Counted from the stretch's first letter, positions 50,251-59,401 are shown. The stretch is DNA of 64,000 nt from [Clostridium] innocuum (GCA_012317185.1 CP048838.1:744001-808000), one strand, 5' to 3'. Notes: generated by a model from the sequence alone, not told the origin. A program made the numbers and translations.

Positions 50251-50763
50251 ATGAAAAAACTATTCGCAACAGCAGCAGCGATGGCAATGTTTCTGTCATT
50301 GGGTGCGACCACAGTATTAGCAGCAGATGAGGATACAAAGGATGTAGATGTTACTTATGACAATTCAGAAACGATTGTTGACCCTACTGATCCTGATGCA
50401 GGAAAATGGGGGGGACGAGTACCCGCATCCATTCAGTTTACAGAAACAACAAAATCCGTAAATGCTGATCTTGAACTGGTTGGTTTAAATGGGAATGACA
50501 TTGCTGCAATGAATAAAGATGTAGACGTTACAGTTACATCATCAAAGGGAATGAAATTATCTCTATCTGACGGAACGGATGAATTGCCGTATACACTGAC
50601 ATATGGATCAAAGACAATGAATGGTTCAACACCAATTACTGTGAATTTGACGTCACAGGCAACGAAGCAGGCCGGTATAGCAACCTTGCCAGGGTCATCT
50701 GTAGCAACCAAAAAAGGAGTACATAAGGATATCTTAACTTACACGGTAGCAATGCATAAATGA
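50251..50763 (+). CDS. Small secreted beta protein of the surface locus
   Basis: 170 residues. The signal peptide is cleaved near VLA (residue 24). The mature part, about 145 residues, is Thr/Ser/Asp-rich and runs from GRVPASIQFTETTKSVNADL to the end DILTYTVAMHK. The strand pattern, an early P-x-x-I, a central V-x-V-x-x-T/S block and a late D-x-L-T-Y-T-V, resembles the last 125 residues of the large surface protein (VAIPNKITLHN ... GSMMFRLKL). It may be a subunit that packs with that domain. The ribosome site is AGGAGG. Family not recognised. Confidence 0.72.
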   Translation: MKKLFATAAAMAMFLSLGATTVLAADEDTKDVDVTYDNSETIVDPTDPDAGKWGGRVPASIQFTETTKSVNADLELVGLNGNDIAAMNKDVDVTVTSSKGMKLSLSDGTDELPYTLTYGSKTMNGSTPITVNLTSQATKQAGIATLPGSSVATKKGVHKDILTYTVAMHK

Positions 50764-50829
50764 TTATTGTTACAAGCCTTTATTGTAACGGTTTGGGCAT
50801 TTCAGATAACGTGACAATGTAAACAAAAC

Positions 50830-50880
50830 GGAATCAAACTGAATGAGGAGCCTATTTCAATCAGTCTGATTCCATTTTTT
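50830..50880 (+). terminator. Terminator of the surface-protein locus
   Basis: GGAATCA and ACTGA (50830-50842) pair with TCAGT and TGATTCC (50861-50873) with one mismatch, followed by ATTTTTTC. Confidence 0.85.
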
Positions 50881-50911
50881 CAATCGATTTATTAACTGAT
50901 AGGAGCATATT

Positions 50912-51265
50912 ATGGAAATAGAAACGTCGATTAAGAATGAGCAGTTTCAGATTATGAGAATCGAAGATACATATACCGTTCGAATCGATATTAAGGACCA
51001 TATGAAGGAATTGTTTATAAAACATAAAGGGGATGGCTTTGTATGCTGCGGCTATGACTGGTGTACATTGCTGATTGCATTCATGTATCATAATGAAGAA
51101 CTGAAAAATTTATGGTATGTTTTTGACTATGAACCGACGGATGAACAGTTATGTGTATCATCAAAGGATGGTGACGCTTTACAACAGCTTATGGAGGCGT
51201 TTGGAAAGATATATAACAACGCAGCTTTTATAGAGCATTTAATGCAGGAGATTGACTATAAATAA
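50912..51265 (+). CDS. Imm51-like immunity protein
   Basis: 117 residues. The central GYDWCTLLIAFMYHNEELKN, followed by DYEPTDEQL and SSKDGDALQQLMEAFGKIYNN, resembles Imm51 proteins, which neutralise polymorphic toxins. This is from memory of the family pattern. No toxin gene is adjacent, so it would be an orphan protecting against rivals. A TAGGAGC site precedes the ATG. Confidence 0.65.
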   Translation: MEIETSIKNEQFQIMRIEDTYTVRIDIKDHMKELFIKHKGDGFVCCGYDWCTLLIAFMYHNEELKNLWYVFDYEPTDEQLCVSSKDGDALQQLMEAFGKIYNNAAFIEHLMQEIDYK

Positions 51266-51330
51266 TGTTATGATGGAATGCAGCATTTTCTGATTGAGCA
51301 TTTATAATCATAGTATGAAAGGAGGTCATA

Positions 51331-51405
51331 ATGGAATACAAATGCAGCTGCGTATGCAAAATATCCTTAAAAAATAGATTGCGGAATTTTTTCTTTCCGC
51401 TATAA
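51331..51405 (+). CDS. Possible 24-residue microprotein
   Basis: An ATG at 51331 follows AAAGGAGG (51318-51325) at 5-nt spacing and codes for 24 residues with three Cys near the start (CSCVC) and a basic end. Its stop overlaps the -10 of the next promoter. The strong ribosome site is the only support. Confidence 0.35.
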   Translation: MEYKCSCVCKISLKNRLRNFFFPL

Positions 51406-51406
51406 T
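51379..51406 (+). promoter_or_regulatory. Promoter with inverted repeat for the DUF308 protein gene
   Basis: TTGCGG (51379-51384), 16 bp, TATAAT (51401-51406). Between them GCGGAA (51381-51386) and TTCCGC (51395-51400) form an inverted repeat, placed as an operator would be. Confidence 0.6.
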
Positions 51407-51430
51407 TATAGGAAGTAGGGAGATGAGGGC

Positions 51431-52738
51431 ATGCTGAAGAAAAATTTTAATTATTTTACTATGTTTGCGACCGGGCTGTTTTTCTGTGTGCTCGGTTTTT
51501 CCTTTATCTTCGATTCTCTTGCTGTCTGGAACTGGCTGTATACCACACTTGTCATCGGTATATCCGTCACCGGAGTCTTTCGTATGTTCAACATGATTCT
51601 GAATTACCGCAAGCTGAAGCATAAGGGCGGACAGTTTCTGGATATCGTCGTGTGGCTGATTGCCATTATCATATCACTCACCATACCGGAAACCTTCTTC
51701 GCGATATTTCCACGGTTGATCGGCTGCTGGATCCTACTGCATGCCATTATCAAAATTATCGTCTTTTATATCAAAATCAAGGATCGGCTGCCCATTCCGT
51801 TTACAAAGGTGATTTTTCTATGCGGCGATTTGATCATCGCTTTCTTTCTGATTGTAAATCCGGGAGCGCATGAGGATGTAATCAGCCTTTTTCTGGGAGC
51901 CTATTTTCTTATTTACGGAGGAAATACCCTGCTTGATCTGATACGGGAAATCCTGCCAAGTGGCAGCGGGGATAAGCTGGATCAGAAAATTCAGCTATCG
52001 GTACCTCCGGTATTGTCCGCCATCATCCCTCCGCATTTGATGAGTACCCTTTTGAACAAGGATAAAGAGGATGAAATCAAGGAGCGCTTTGATGCCATAA
52101 AGGAGGATATTCCCGTTGATATGGAGGTGCTGATTCATTTAGCGCCAAGCGGACCCGCTATGTTTGGACATGCGGATGTCGTGTATCGCGGACTGGTCAT
52201 ATCCTATGGCTGCTATGATCCGCATAATCGACATTTGTTTGGAACACTGGGAGATGGTGTCGTCATTATCGCACCAAAGGATACCTATATCCGAAACTGT
52301 CTGGAGAATGAGAATAAGACACTGATCGGCTTTGGTGTATCTCTGAATGAGGAACAGAAAAAAAGGCTGAATGACCGCATTCTGGAGGTATTTGAGACCT
52401 TTTGCGATTTCGAGTGTGACGAGCAGCTGAAACAGAAAGGACTTCCCTGCAAGGGAGCGTGTGATGACTATCTGAGCCGTGTAACCAGAACATCACCGGA
52501 TGCCAGATTTTATAAGATACGGGAAGGAAAGCTGAAAACCTTTTTTGTCGTTTCGAGCAACTGCGTATTTTTTCTGGGAAACCTGCTGAGCTCCATCGGC
52601 TTGAATCTGTTTGACCTCAGCGGTATTATATCTCCGGGAGCGTATTATGATTTTTTAAACAAGCAGTTTAAAAGTCACAAGGGATTTATTGTTTCCCGCA
52701 GACTATATCGGAAAAAGGATGTGGATCAGTTTGATTAA
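51431..52738 (+). CDS. DUF308-like membrane protein fused to a papain-like hydrolase domain
   Basis: 435 residues. The first 170 form six or so helices in the style of DUF308/HdeD proteins. The soluble part has HADVVYRGLVISYGCYDPHNR (about 242-262), LFGTLGDGVV, and later SNCVFFLGNLLSSIGLNLF, ending in ISPGAYYDFLNKQF. A conserved-looking His and a late NC motif suggest a permuted NlpC/P60 or YiiX-like cysteine hydrolase. Catalytic roles of these residues are inference. It is a single gene with its own promoter. Confidence 0.65.
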   Translation: MLKKNFNYFTMFATGLFFCVLGFSFIFDSLAVWNWLYTTLVIGISVTGVFRMFNMILNYRKLKHKGGQFLDIVVWLIAIIISLTIPETFFAIFPRLIGCWILLHAIIKIIVFYIKIKDRLPIPFTKVIFLCGDLIIAFFLIVNPGAHEDVISLFLGAYFLIYGGNTLLDLIREILPSGSGDKLDQKIQLSVPPVLSAIIPPHLMSTLLNKDKEDEIKERFDAIKEDIPVDMEVLIHLAPSGPAMFGHADVVYRGLVISYGCYDPHNRHLFGTLGDGVVIIAPKDTYIRNCLENENKTLIGFGVSLNEEQKKRLNDRILEVFETFCDFECDEQLKQKGLPCKGACDDYLSRVTRTSPDARFYKIREGKLKTFFVVSSNCVFFLGNLLSSIGLNLFDLSGIISPGAYYDFLNKQFKSHKGFIVSRRLYRKKDVDQFD

Positions 52739-53095
52739 AGCATATCTGAAATCTATAAATAATCGCCAAATGGTACAGAATCGGAAGCACACATCAGGAT
52801 TTATCAAAGCAGAGCGAAGTAGTTACACATCTGCGGCTGATAAGTCTTTTTTTTAGAAGAAAGCTTACGAATTTGCAAATAGGATGAACAATAGCTGTAC
52901 GAGGTTTCCTGCTATGTGATGGTTTACGGGGATACATGTGCAGTCTTCCTTAATAAGACTGTAAAGGAATGTTCTGAACCTTACAAAATGGTCACATTTC
53001 TATGAATACATTGACAAATCCAGCTCTTTCTTATAGTGTATTAGTGTAATAGATACAGTAGTACAGTTATCGTTTTGTACAGGGAGGAGAATACT
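52739..53095. other. Intergenic region upstream of the ABC-FtsX gene
   Basis: About 355 bp with no supported gene. TTGACA at 53011-53016 and TATAGT at 53032-53037 are a promoter candidate with a short 15-bp spacer. Two direct copies of TAGTGTA (53034-53040 and 53042-53048) overlap and follow the -10. They could be a regulator site. Confidence 0.5.
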
Positions 53096-55606
53096 ATGCT
53101 GGAGCTTAAACATATAGCAAAGACGTATAAAACAACAAAGGGAGTGAGAACTGAGGCTTTGAAGGATATCAATCTGCGCTTTCCACAGCGCGGGATGGTG
53201 TTCGTATTAGGAAAATCAGGGTCTGGGAAATCCACCTTACTGAATATCATCGGCGGACTGGATCAGGCAGATACAGGGGAAATCATCATCAATGGAAAAA
53301 GCTCTGCGGATTTCAAGCAATCGGATTATGATTCCTACCGCAATACGTATGTGGGATTTATCTTTCAGGAATTCAATCTGATGGAGGAATACACCATCGA
53401 GAAAAATATCGCCATGGCGCTGCAGCTGCAGCAGAAGGAAGCGTCTTCTGCACAAATCGAGCAGCTGCTGGAACGTCTGGGTCTGAGCGGCTATGCGACG
53501 AGATATCCGAATGAATTATCCGGAGGACAGAAGCAGCGCGTTGCCATCGCGCGTGCCTTGATCAAGGAACCGCAAATCCTGATGGCGGATGAACCGACGG
53601 GGGCCTTGGATTCTGCGACAGGGAAAGAAATTTTCGATACACTAAAGGAATTGAGTAGAGAAAAGCTGGTCATCGTTGTCAGTCATGACCGTGAATCTGC
53701 ACAAGCCTATGCGGATCGAATCATTGAGTTCAAGGACGGTGTTGTGGAATGTGATACAGCACCCGATGTCGATGAGCAGCATGAGGTATTTGAAGCTATT
53801 CATTCCCATCTGCCGTTCAAAGACAGCTTCCGGCTTGGATTTTCCTGTCTTGGACACAAAAAGATCCGAATGGTATTCACCATTCTGCTGACCAGCTTCG
53901 CACTGCTGCTTCTGGCACTTTCGGATGCTGTTGGAAATTTCAGCTCTGTCAATGCCCAGTATAAGGCAGCTGAGGAATTACAGGAACCGTATGCCGGTGT
54001 TCGTTATCAGTACCTGGATGAGAATGGAAATACCATCTATACCGGCATGGATACGCAGATAAAGGATTCGGATATCCATGCTGTTTTAAAGGAGAATGAA
54101 AAGCAGAAGTTCGCAAAGGTCTATTCCTGGGACACGATGCCGCTGCGTCTGGGAGATTTGGGAATCGAGGAGCTGGACAGCACGGCGTATTCCGCTGCCG
54201 TCGACCAGTATAAGCTGACGGAAATGGGCAGCTTTGATACTCTGGGCTACAAGGATATCAAGGGATCCTTTCCCAAGGATTACAGGGAAATGGCAATTTC
54301 CTCCTATCTGGCGGATATCATCCTTTCACAGGGAATCGCAGATGAGAAAGGAAAGCTGCAGTTTCCGAAGACATATGATGATATTCTGAAAAACGTAAAG
54401 CTTCCAATCGGAGATACATGGATGCGCATCAGTGGGATTGTAGTTAAGGATACCGGCAAATATGAATCCCTGAAGAAGGTCAGTGCGAATAATATCGACA
54501 GTGAAACGTACAAGCTGGTTCGTGAATTCCGAAATATAGCAAGCATAAGCTGTAATAAGCTGTATGTGAAAGAGGGCTTTGTAAACACAGTGAAGCAGCA
54601 GAAGGGAACGGTTCTGGACAGCAGTAAGCATACATTATATCTGCGTGTGAATGAGCAGGATATGGGCATGTCCTCACTGGCTTATCCTGCGCAGACGGTT
54701 ACCTATTTCAATGGTACGGAAATGGTTTCCACTAAGAGCGTGAAAAAAGATGAAATCCTGCTTACGCCGGATATGCTGATGCTTATTCTGGGAAAATCGG
54801 AAAGCTTCTACAGTGATGCTATGGCGAAGAAGTCTTCGGAAGAAATCCGCACAGCTCTGCAGGACAGTGCGAAGCGGTTGATTGGAAGAAGTGTGGAGCT
54901 GCATGTACAGGAGGGCTTTGGAAACAGCGGTGAGCTTTTGAAGCAGCAGGTGCGCATTGCCGGTGTAGTGATGCCGGAGGGAAAGTTCAGTATGGAGAAT
55001 GTTTATCAGATCAATGATAATATGGTCAATCAGGAGCTGATTGCCGCTTACATTCCGGATACGCTGTATGTCAGTGAGCTGCTGGGAAGCTTTGATGATA
55101 CCACATTGAAGCCGTTTCTTGAACAATACGATATCGGCAACAATCTGTATGCCAACACGGTAGCTACGCAGGATGTCAAGAGCATCAAGGATTTTGCGAG
55201 CTTTGCTACGAAGGTATTCTTCTATGCAAGCATTGCCCTGTTCATCTTTGCGGCAGTGCTGATGATGAATTTCATCATTGTGTCGATTTCCTATCGTAAA
55301 AAGGATATCGGAATCCTTCGTGCCATCGGTGCAAGAAGCACAGATGTTTTGAAAATCTTTATCTGGGAAGGAGTCATGCTGGCGGTGATCTCCTATGTGA
55401 TAACCATGATAGGTCTGCAGCTGGTGTCACTGATCACCAATACGTTTGCAAAGGAGGAAATCGGTGTTCTGATTTCACCGGTCATCATTACATTGCGTCA
55501 GCCGCTGCTGATGCTGGTAATCGTTGCGGCAGTAACCTTTATCGCCTGTATCCTTCCGGTAACAAGAATTGCCCGTCAGCGTCCGATAGACGCAATCAAG
55601 AAGTAA
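53096..55606 (+). CDS. Fused ABC ATPase-FtsX permease, MacB type
   Basis: 836 residues from ATG 53096, with GGGAGG at 53082-53087. The N-terminal ATPase has Walker A GKSGSGKST (39-47), LSGGQKQR, ILMADEPTGALD and VSHD. A membrane helix near 262-285, a large outer domain of about 390 residues, and three C-terminal FtsX helices (near 705-825) follow, ending with a P-IDAIKK tail. MacB-type machines use the outer domain to move substrates or signals without a classic channel. Gram-positive members act in antimicrobial-peptide defence or cell-wall control. No two-component genes are adjacent, so the substrate is open. Confidence 0.9.
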   Translation: MLELKHIAKTYKTTKGVRTEALKDINLRFPQRGMVFVLGKSGSGKSTLLNIIGGLDQADTGEIIINGKSSADFKQSDYDSYRNTYVGFIFQEFNLMEEYTIEKNIAMALQLQQKEASSAQIEQLLERLGLSGYATRYPNELSGGQKQRVAIARALIKEPQILMADEPTGALDSATGKEIFDTLKELSREKLVIVVSHDRESAQAYADRIIEFKDGVVECDTAPDVDEQHEVFEAIHSHLPFKDSFRLGFSCLGHKKIRMVFTILLTSFALLLLALSDAVGNFSSVNAQYKAAEELQEPYAGVRYQYLDENGNTIYTGMDTQIKDSDIHAVLKENEKQKFAKVYSWDTMPLRLGDLGIEELDSTAYSAAVDQYKLTEMGSFDTLGYKDIKGSFPKDYREMAISSYLADIILSQGIADEKGKLQFPKTYDDILKNVKLPIGDTWMRISGIVVKDTGKYESLKKVSANNIDSETYKLVREFRNIASISCNKLYVKEGFVNTVKQQKGTVLDSSKHTLYLRVNEQDMGMSSLAYPAQTVTYFNGTEMVSTKSVKKDEILLTPDMLMLILGKSESFYSDAMAKKSSEEIRTALQDSAKRLIGRSVELHVQEGFGNSGELLKQQVRIAGVVMPEGKFSMENVYQINDNMVNQELIAAYIPDTLYVSELLGSFDDTTLKPFLEQYDIGNNLYANTVATQDVKSIKDFASFATKVFFYASIALFIFAAVLMMNFIIVSISYRKKDIGILRAIGARSTDVLKIFIWEGVMLAVISYVITMIGLQLVSLITNTFAKEEIGVLISPVIITLRQPLLMLVIVAAVTFIACILPVTRIARQRPIDAIKK

Positions 55607-55645
55607 ATGAAAGAACAATGATCAAACAGAATCCATTCATCGAAA

Positions 55646-55682
55646 AAAAGCAGGATAATTTTATTGATTATCCTGCTTTTCA
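55646..55682 (+). terminator. Terminator after the MacB-type gene
   Basis: AAAAGCAGGATAAT (55646-55659) and ATTATCCTGCTTTT (55667-55680), a perfect 14-bp stem. Confidence 0.9.
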
Positions 55683-55897
55683 TTGATAAAGAACAGGATG
55701 TTTAACGCGGGTGACATCCGTAAATCAGCAGGTGAAAAAATTTTATATAGGATACAGCATAATCGCTGTTTATATAATGAAGAATTGATGGTTTCTCTGC
55801 TTTACATACCAGAACCGAAAAAGCATGAAGAAACCTCATACATATAAGGAAGAATCCATGGTTTATGCTGTTAGTTTTGTTTTACACAGTAGATTTA
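55683..55897. other. Intergenic region upstream of the ecf operon
   Basis: About 215 bp of AT-rich DNA between the MacB-type terminator and the ecf promoter. I see no gene, RNA or riboswitch in it. Confidence 0.5.
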
Positions 55898-55926
55898 TTG
55901 TATTCACTTTCGATTCGTTGTATAAT
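55898..55926 (+). promoter_or_regulatory. Promoter of the ecf-truA operon
   Basis: TTGTAT (55898-55903), 17 bp, TATAAT (55921-55926), with the ecfA1 start 29 nt after the -10. Confidence 0.75.
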
Positions 55927-55954
55927 AAAAACGCTATAATTTTGAGGTGAGAAC

Positions 55955-56782
55955 ATGGAAAAAATACGTGTGGAGGATCTGACCTTCTCTTATGATAAGG
56001 AAACAAATGCAGTGGAGCATGTTTCTTTTTCAATTGAAGAGGGAAGCTATACAACCATTATCGGACATAACGGAAGCGGCAAGTCAACGATTGCTAAGCT
56101 GTTGATCGGTTTGCTGGATAAGGATCAGGGACATATTTATGTGGATCAGGATGAACTGAGCATGGACACCCTGTATGATATTCGCAATAAGGTGGGAATC
56201 GTGTTTCAGAATCCCGACAACCAATTTATCGGCGCTACCGTAGCGGATGATATCGCGTTTGGGTTGGAAAATCATCAGGTGGAAACGGAAAAAATGCAGC
56301 CGATTATCGAACGTTTTGCACAGAAGGTGAAAATGACGGAATATATGCAGAGTGAACCGACCAAGCTGTCCGGCGGGCAGAAGCAGCGTGTGGCAATCGC
56401 CGGTGTTCTTGCCATGTCTCCGCAGATTCTTATTTTTGATGAATCCACGAGTATGCTGGACCCGCAGGGAAAAGCGGAAATCAATGAGCTGATTCAGGAA
56501 ATTCATAAAGAAAGCAAGATTACAATTATTTCGATAACCCATGACATTGAAGAGGTCAGTAAGTCGGACTATGTCATCGTCATGGATGGCGGACACGTGG
56601 TTATGAAGGGACTTCCTGACGATATTTTAAGAAAAGAAAAAGAGCTGATCGATCTTCAGCTGGATATACCGTTTGCCTTAAAGTTCACAAAGGCCATGCG
56701 TGCACATGGTGTGGATATGAAGGATTGCACAACGATGGAAAAGGTGGTGGATGAAGTATGCCGATTACATTTCGAAAAGTAG
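55955..56782 (+). CDS. ecfA1: ECF transporter ATPase EcfA1
   Basis: 275 residues. Walker A GHNGSGKST is at 37-45, the Q-loop is in FQNPDNQF, the signature is LSGGQKQR, followed by FDESTSMLDP and SITHD. It energises uptake of vitamins through different S components. The end overlaps ecfA2 by 25 nt. Confidence 0.96.
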   Translation: MEKIRVEDLTFSYDKETNAVEHVSFSIEEGSYTTIIGHNGSGKSTIAKLLIGLLDKDQGHIYVDQDELSMDTLYDIRNKVGIVFQNPDNQFIGATVADDIAFGLENHQVETEKMQPIIERFAQKVKMTEYMQSEPTKLSGGQKQRVAIAGVLAMSPQILIFDESTSMLDPQGKAEINELIQEIHKESKITIISITHDIEEVSKSDYVIVMDGGHVVMKGLPDDILRKEKELIDLQLDIPFALKFTKAMRAHGVDMKDCTTMEKVVDEVCRLHFEK

Positions 56783-57618
56783 CACATACCTATAATGCGG
56801 ATTCTCCGTTTTCCTATGCAGCCTTAAAGGGCATTGATCTGGAGATTCCCGAGGGTAGGGTAACTGCCATTATCGGTGAAACCGGCAGTGGAAAGTCTAC
56901 CCTGGTACAGCATCTGAATGCGCTGCTGCTTCCTACGGAGGGAGAAGTGCAGATTCTGGATAAAACGATTACCGCCGGCAGCAAGCCAAAAAATCTGAAG
57001 GAGCTGCGCCGTCTGGTCGGTCTGGTGTTCCAGTTTCCGGAATATCAGCTGTTTGAAGAAACCATTGAAAAGGATATCAGCTTCGGACCGAAGAATTTCG
57101 GCGTCAGTGCTGAGGAAGCGGCACAGCGTGCGAAGGAGGTACTGAAGGTCGTCGGTTTGGATGAAAGCTACCTGCAGCGCTCACCGTTTGATTTATCCGG
57201 GGGACAGAAGCGAAGAATTGCCATTGCCGGAATCCTTGCCATGAACCCGGATGTGCTTGTACTGGATGAGCCGACAGCCGGACTGGATCCGCAGGGAGCC
57301 AGCGATATGATGCGGCTGTTTGTGGATATGAATAAGAAATACGGAAAAACCGTTTTGATCGTAACACATGATATGGAGCATGTATTACAATATTGTGAAG
57401 AGGTTGTCGTTGTTCAGGCCGGAAGCATCAAAAAGCACTGTGATGTGCAGTCCTTCTTTGAAACCGTAGAGCTCCTGCAGGAGCTGAATATCAATCCCCC
57501 GGCTGTGATACGGCTTCGGGAAGAGCTGATTCGCCGCGGCTTTTCCATCGACCGCACTCTGCTGGACATGGACAAGCTGGCTGCGGCTGTCGCTTGTGAG
57601 GTGAAGAAGCATGAATAA
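56758..57618 (+). CDS. ecfA2: ECF transporter ATPase EcfA2
   Basis: 286 residues. Walker A GETGSGKST is at 40-48, with FQFPEYQLF, LSGGQKRR, LDEPTAGLDP and VTHDM following. It pairs with EcfA1. It overlaps the neighbours by 25 and 8 nt. Confidence 0.96.
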   Translation: MPITFRKVAHTYNADSPFSYAALKGIDLEIPEGRVTAIIGETGSGKSTLVQHLNALLLPTEGEVQILDKTITAGSKPKNLKELRRLVGLVFQFPEYQLFEETIEKDISFGPKNFGVSAEEAAQRAKEVLKVVGLDESYLQRSPFDLSGGQKRRIAIAGILAMNPDVLVLDEPTAGLDPQGASDMMRLFVDMNKKYGKTVLIVTHDMEHVLQYCEEVVVVQAGSIKKHCDVQSFFETVELLQELNINPPAVIRLREELIRRGFSIDRTLLDMDKLAAAVACEVKKHE

Positions 57619-58411
57619 TATCGCACTTGGAAAATATCTGCCGCTGGATTCCATCATTCATCATATGGATCCCAGAGCCAAAATCGGTGCCATGCTGATT
57701 ATGATGATTGCGATTTTCATACCGGCAGGCTATGCGGGCTATGGAGTTATTGCGGCTGCGGTCATCGGAACTGCTCTGCTGGCACGTTTAAAGCTGTCCT
57801 TTTTATGGAGAGCAATGAAGCCGATGCTGTTCATGCTGACGTTTCTGCTCATCATCAATCTGCTGGTTATCCGTGACGGGGATGTTCTGTTTACCATATT
57901 CGGATTTTCTGTCTACACCGGGGCAATTGCACAGACCCTGTATATCGTTGTCCGTCTTGCTTTAATGATTATGATTACCACAATTCTGACTGCCACCACA
58001 AAGCCGCTGGAGCTGACGCTGGGAATCGAAGACCTGCTGAAGCCGTTTCAGGTCATTCATGTACCTGCTCATGAAATTGCCATGATGATTTCCATCGCGC
58101 TGCGCTTTATTCCAACGCTGATTGAAGAAACACAGCGCATCATGAAGGCGCAGGCATCCCGTGGTGTGGATATGGAGGAGGGAAGCCTGATGGAAAAGGT
58201 GAAGGCGATTCTTTCTCTGATTGTACCGCTGTTTGTATCTGCATTCCAGCGTGCCGAGGATCTGGCGTATGCCATGGAGGCAAGAGGCTATATCCCCAAC
58301 CGTATGCGGACGCGCTATAAGCAGCTGAAGATGGAAGGCAGAGATTATGTTCTGCTTAGTGCATCTGTTCTGGTTTTCGCTGCAATGGTTGCTATGATGC
58401 TGTATGCCTAG
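57611..58411 (+). CDS. ecfT: ECF transporter transmembrane subunit EcfT
   Basis: 266 residues with membrane helices and the two coupling motifs seen as ASRGVDME (about 178-185) and EARGYIPN (about 224-231). It couples ATPases to the S component. It overlaps both neighbours by 8 nt. Confidence 0.95.
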   Translation: MNNIALGKYLPLDSIIHHMDPRAKIGAMLIMMIAIFIPAGYAGYGVIAAAVIGTALLARLKLSFLWRAMKPMLFMLTFLLIINLLVIRDGDVLFTIFGFSVYTGAIAQTLYIVVRLALMIMITTILTATTKPLELTLGIEDLLKPFQVIHVPAHEIAMMISIALRFIPTLIEETQRIMKAQASRGVDMEEGSLMEKVKAILSLIVPLFVSAFQRAEDLAYAMEARGYIPNRMRTRYKQLKMEGRDYVLLSASVLVFAAMVAMMLYA

Positions 58412-59162
58412 ATATAAGGTGATTCTCAGCTATGACGGTACTGCCTACGGAGGCTGGCAGCGGCAGACGAATACGCATTCCATACAGCAGGAAATTGAAG
58501 CAGCCATGGAAAAAATCGAAGGCAGCTTTATCCGTATTACGGCAAGTGGAAGAACAGATGCCCATGTGCATGCACTCGGACAGGTATTTCATTTTGATTC
58601 CGCTAAGGATCTGGCACCGGAGAACTGGAGGCGTGCTTTAAATTCCCTGCTTCCTCACGATATCCGGATACAGGATGTATGTCTTGTAGAGGATGACTTC
58701 CACGCACGCTTTCATGCGGTAAGCAAGCGCTATGATTATCTGATTACAACGGATGTGAACAATCCGTTTTATTATCATTATATGGGGAAGGATCGCAAGG
58801 TGCTGGATGTAAAACGTATGAGTGAATGTGCCAGAGTGTTTCTGGGAACCCATGATTTTACAAGCTTCACCAGCAGCAAGCTTGATCCGCGCAAATCAAA
58901 GGTCAAAACCATCACCCGTTTGGATATCGTACAGGAGGAGCATGCTGTCCGCCTTGTTTTCGAGGGGAACGGTTTTTTGCGCTATATGGTGCGTATGATT
59001 GCACAGACCCTGATTGAAGCAGGCAAGCATCGTCTGGATGTTGCGGATGTCAAACAGATGCTGTATGGGCAAGATAAGCATCTGTGCCGGTATAAGGCAC
59101 AGGCGGAAGGACTTTATCTGGTCCACGTAACCTATGCGGATACGAAAAAAACAAAGGAATAG
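58404..59162 (+). CDS. truA: tRNA pseudouridine synthase A
   Basis: 252 residues. The catalytic Asp52 is in SGRTDAHVHALGQ. It makes pseudouridine at positions 38-40 of the tRNA anticodon arm. The ecfA-ecfA-ecfT-truA order is usual in Firmicutes. The rplM-rpsI pair that often follows is absent here. Confidence 0.96.
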   Translation: MPRYKVILSYDGTAYGGWQRQTNTHSIQQEIEAAMEKIEGSFIRITASGRTDAHVHALGQVFHFDSAKDLAPENWRRALNSLLPHDIRIQDVCLVEDDFHARFHAVSKRYDYLITTDVNNPFYYHYMGKDRKVLDVKRMSECARVFLGTHDFTSFTSSKLDPRKSKVKTITRLDIVQEEHAVRLVFEGNGFLRYMVRMIAQTLIEAGKHRLDVADVKQMLYGQDKHLCRYKAQAEGLYLVHVTYADTKKTKE

Positions 59163-59168
59163 GTACAA

Positions 59169-59197
59169 AATGACTTGCTATCGGCAGGTCGTTTTTC
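59169..59197 (+). terminator. Terminator of the ecf-truA operon
   Basis: AATGACTTGC (59169-59178) and GCAGGTCGTT (59184-59193), with two G-U pairs, then Ts. Confidence 0.8.
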
Positions 59198-59372
59198 TGT
59201 TTGCAGATGTTCTCAAAAAAGCACATTTCCTTTTCATGCCTGCAAAATGTGGGTTAAGGAAAGCAAGCTGCTGTTTTCGCCTGTACCGAGGGCTTTTAAA
59301 CAGCATATGATAAAAAACAGGTATAAAAGCTTGGATATGGTTCATAACATAAAAGAGCAGTAAGCATATGAC

Positions 59373-59401
59373 TTGAAAAAATAAAGCTGCTTGTATATGA
59401 T
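59373..59401 (+). promoter_or_regulatory. Promoter of the cystine-type symporter gene
   Basis: TTGAAA (59373-59378), 17 bp, TATGAT (59396-59401). The 59198-59372 stretch upstream holds no visible gene. Confidence 0.7.
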
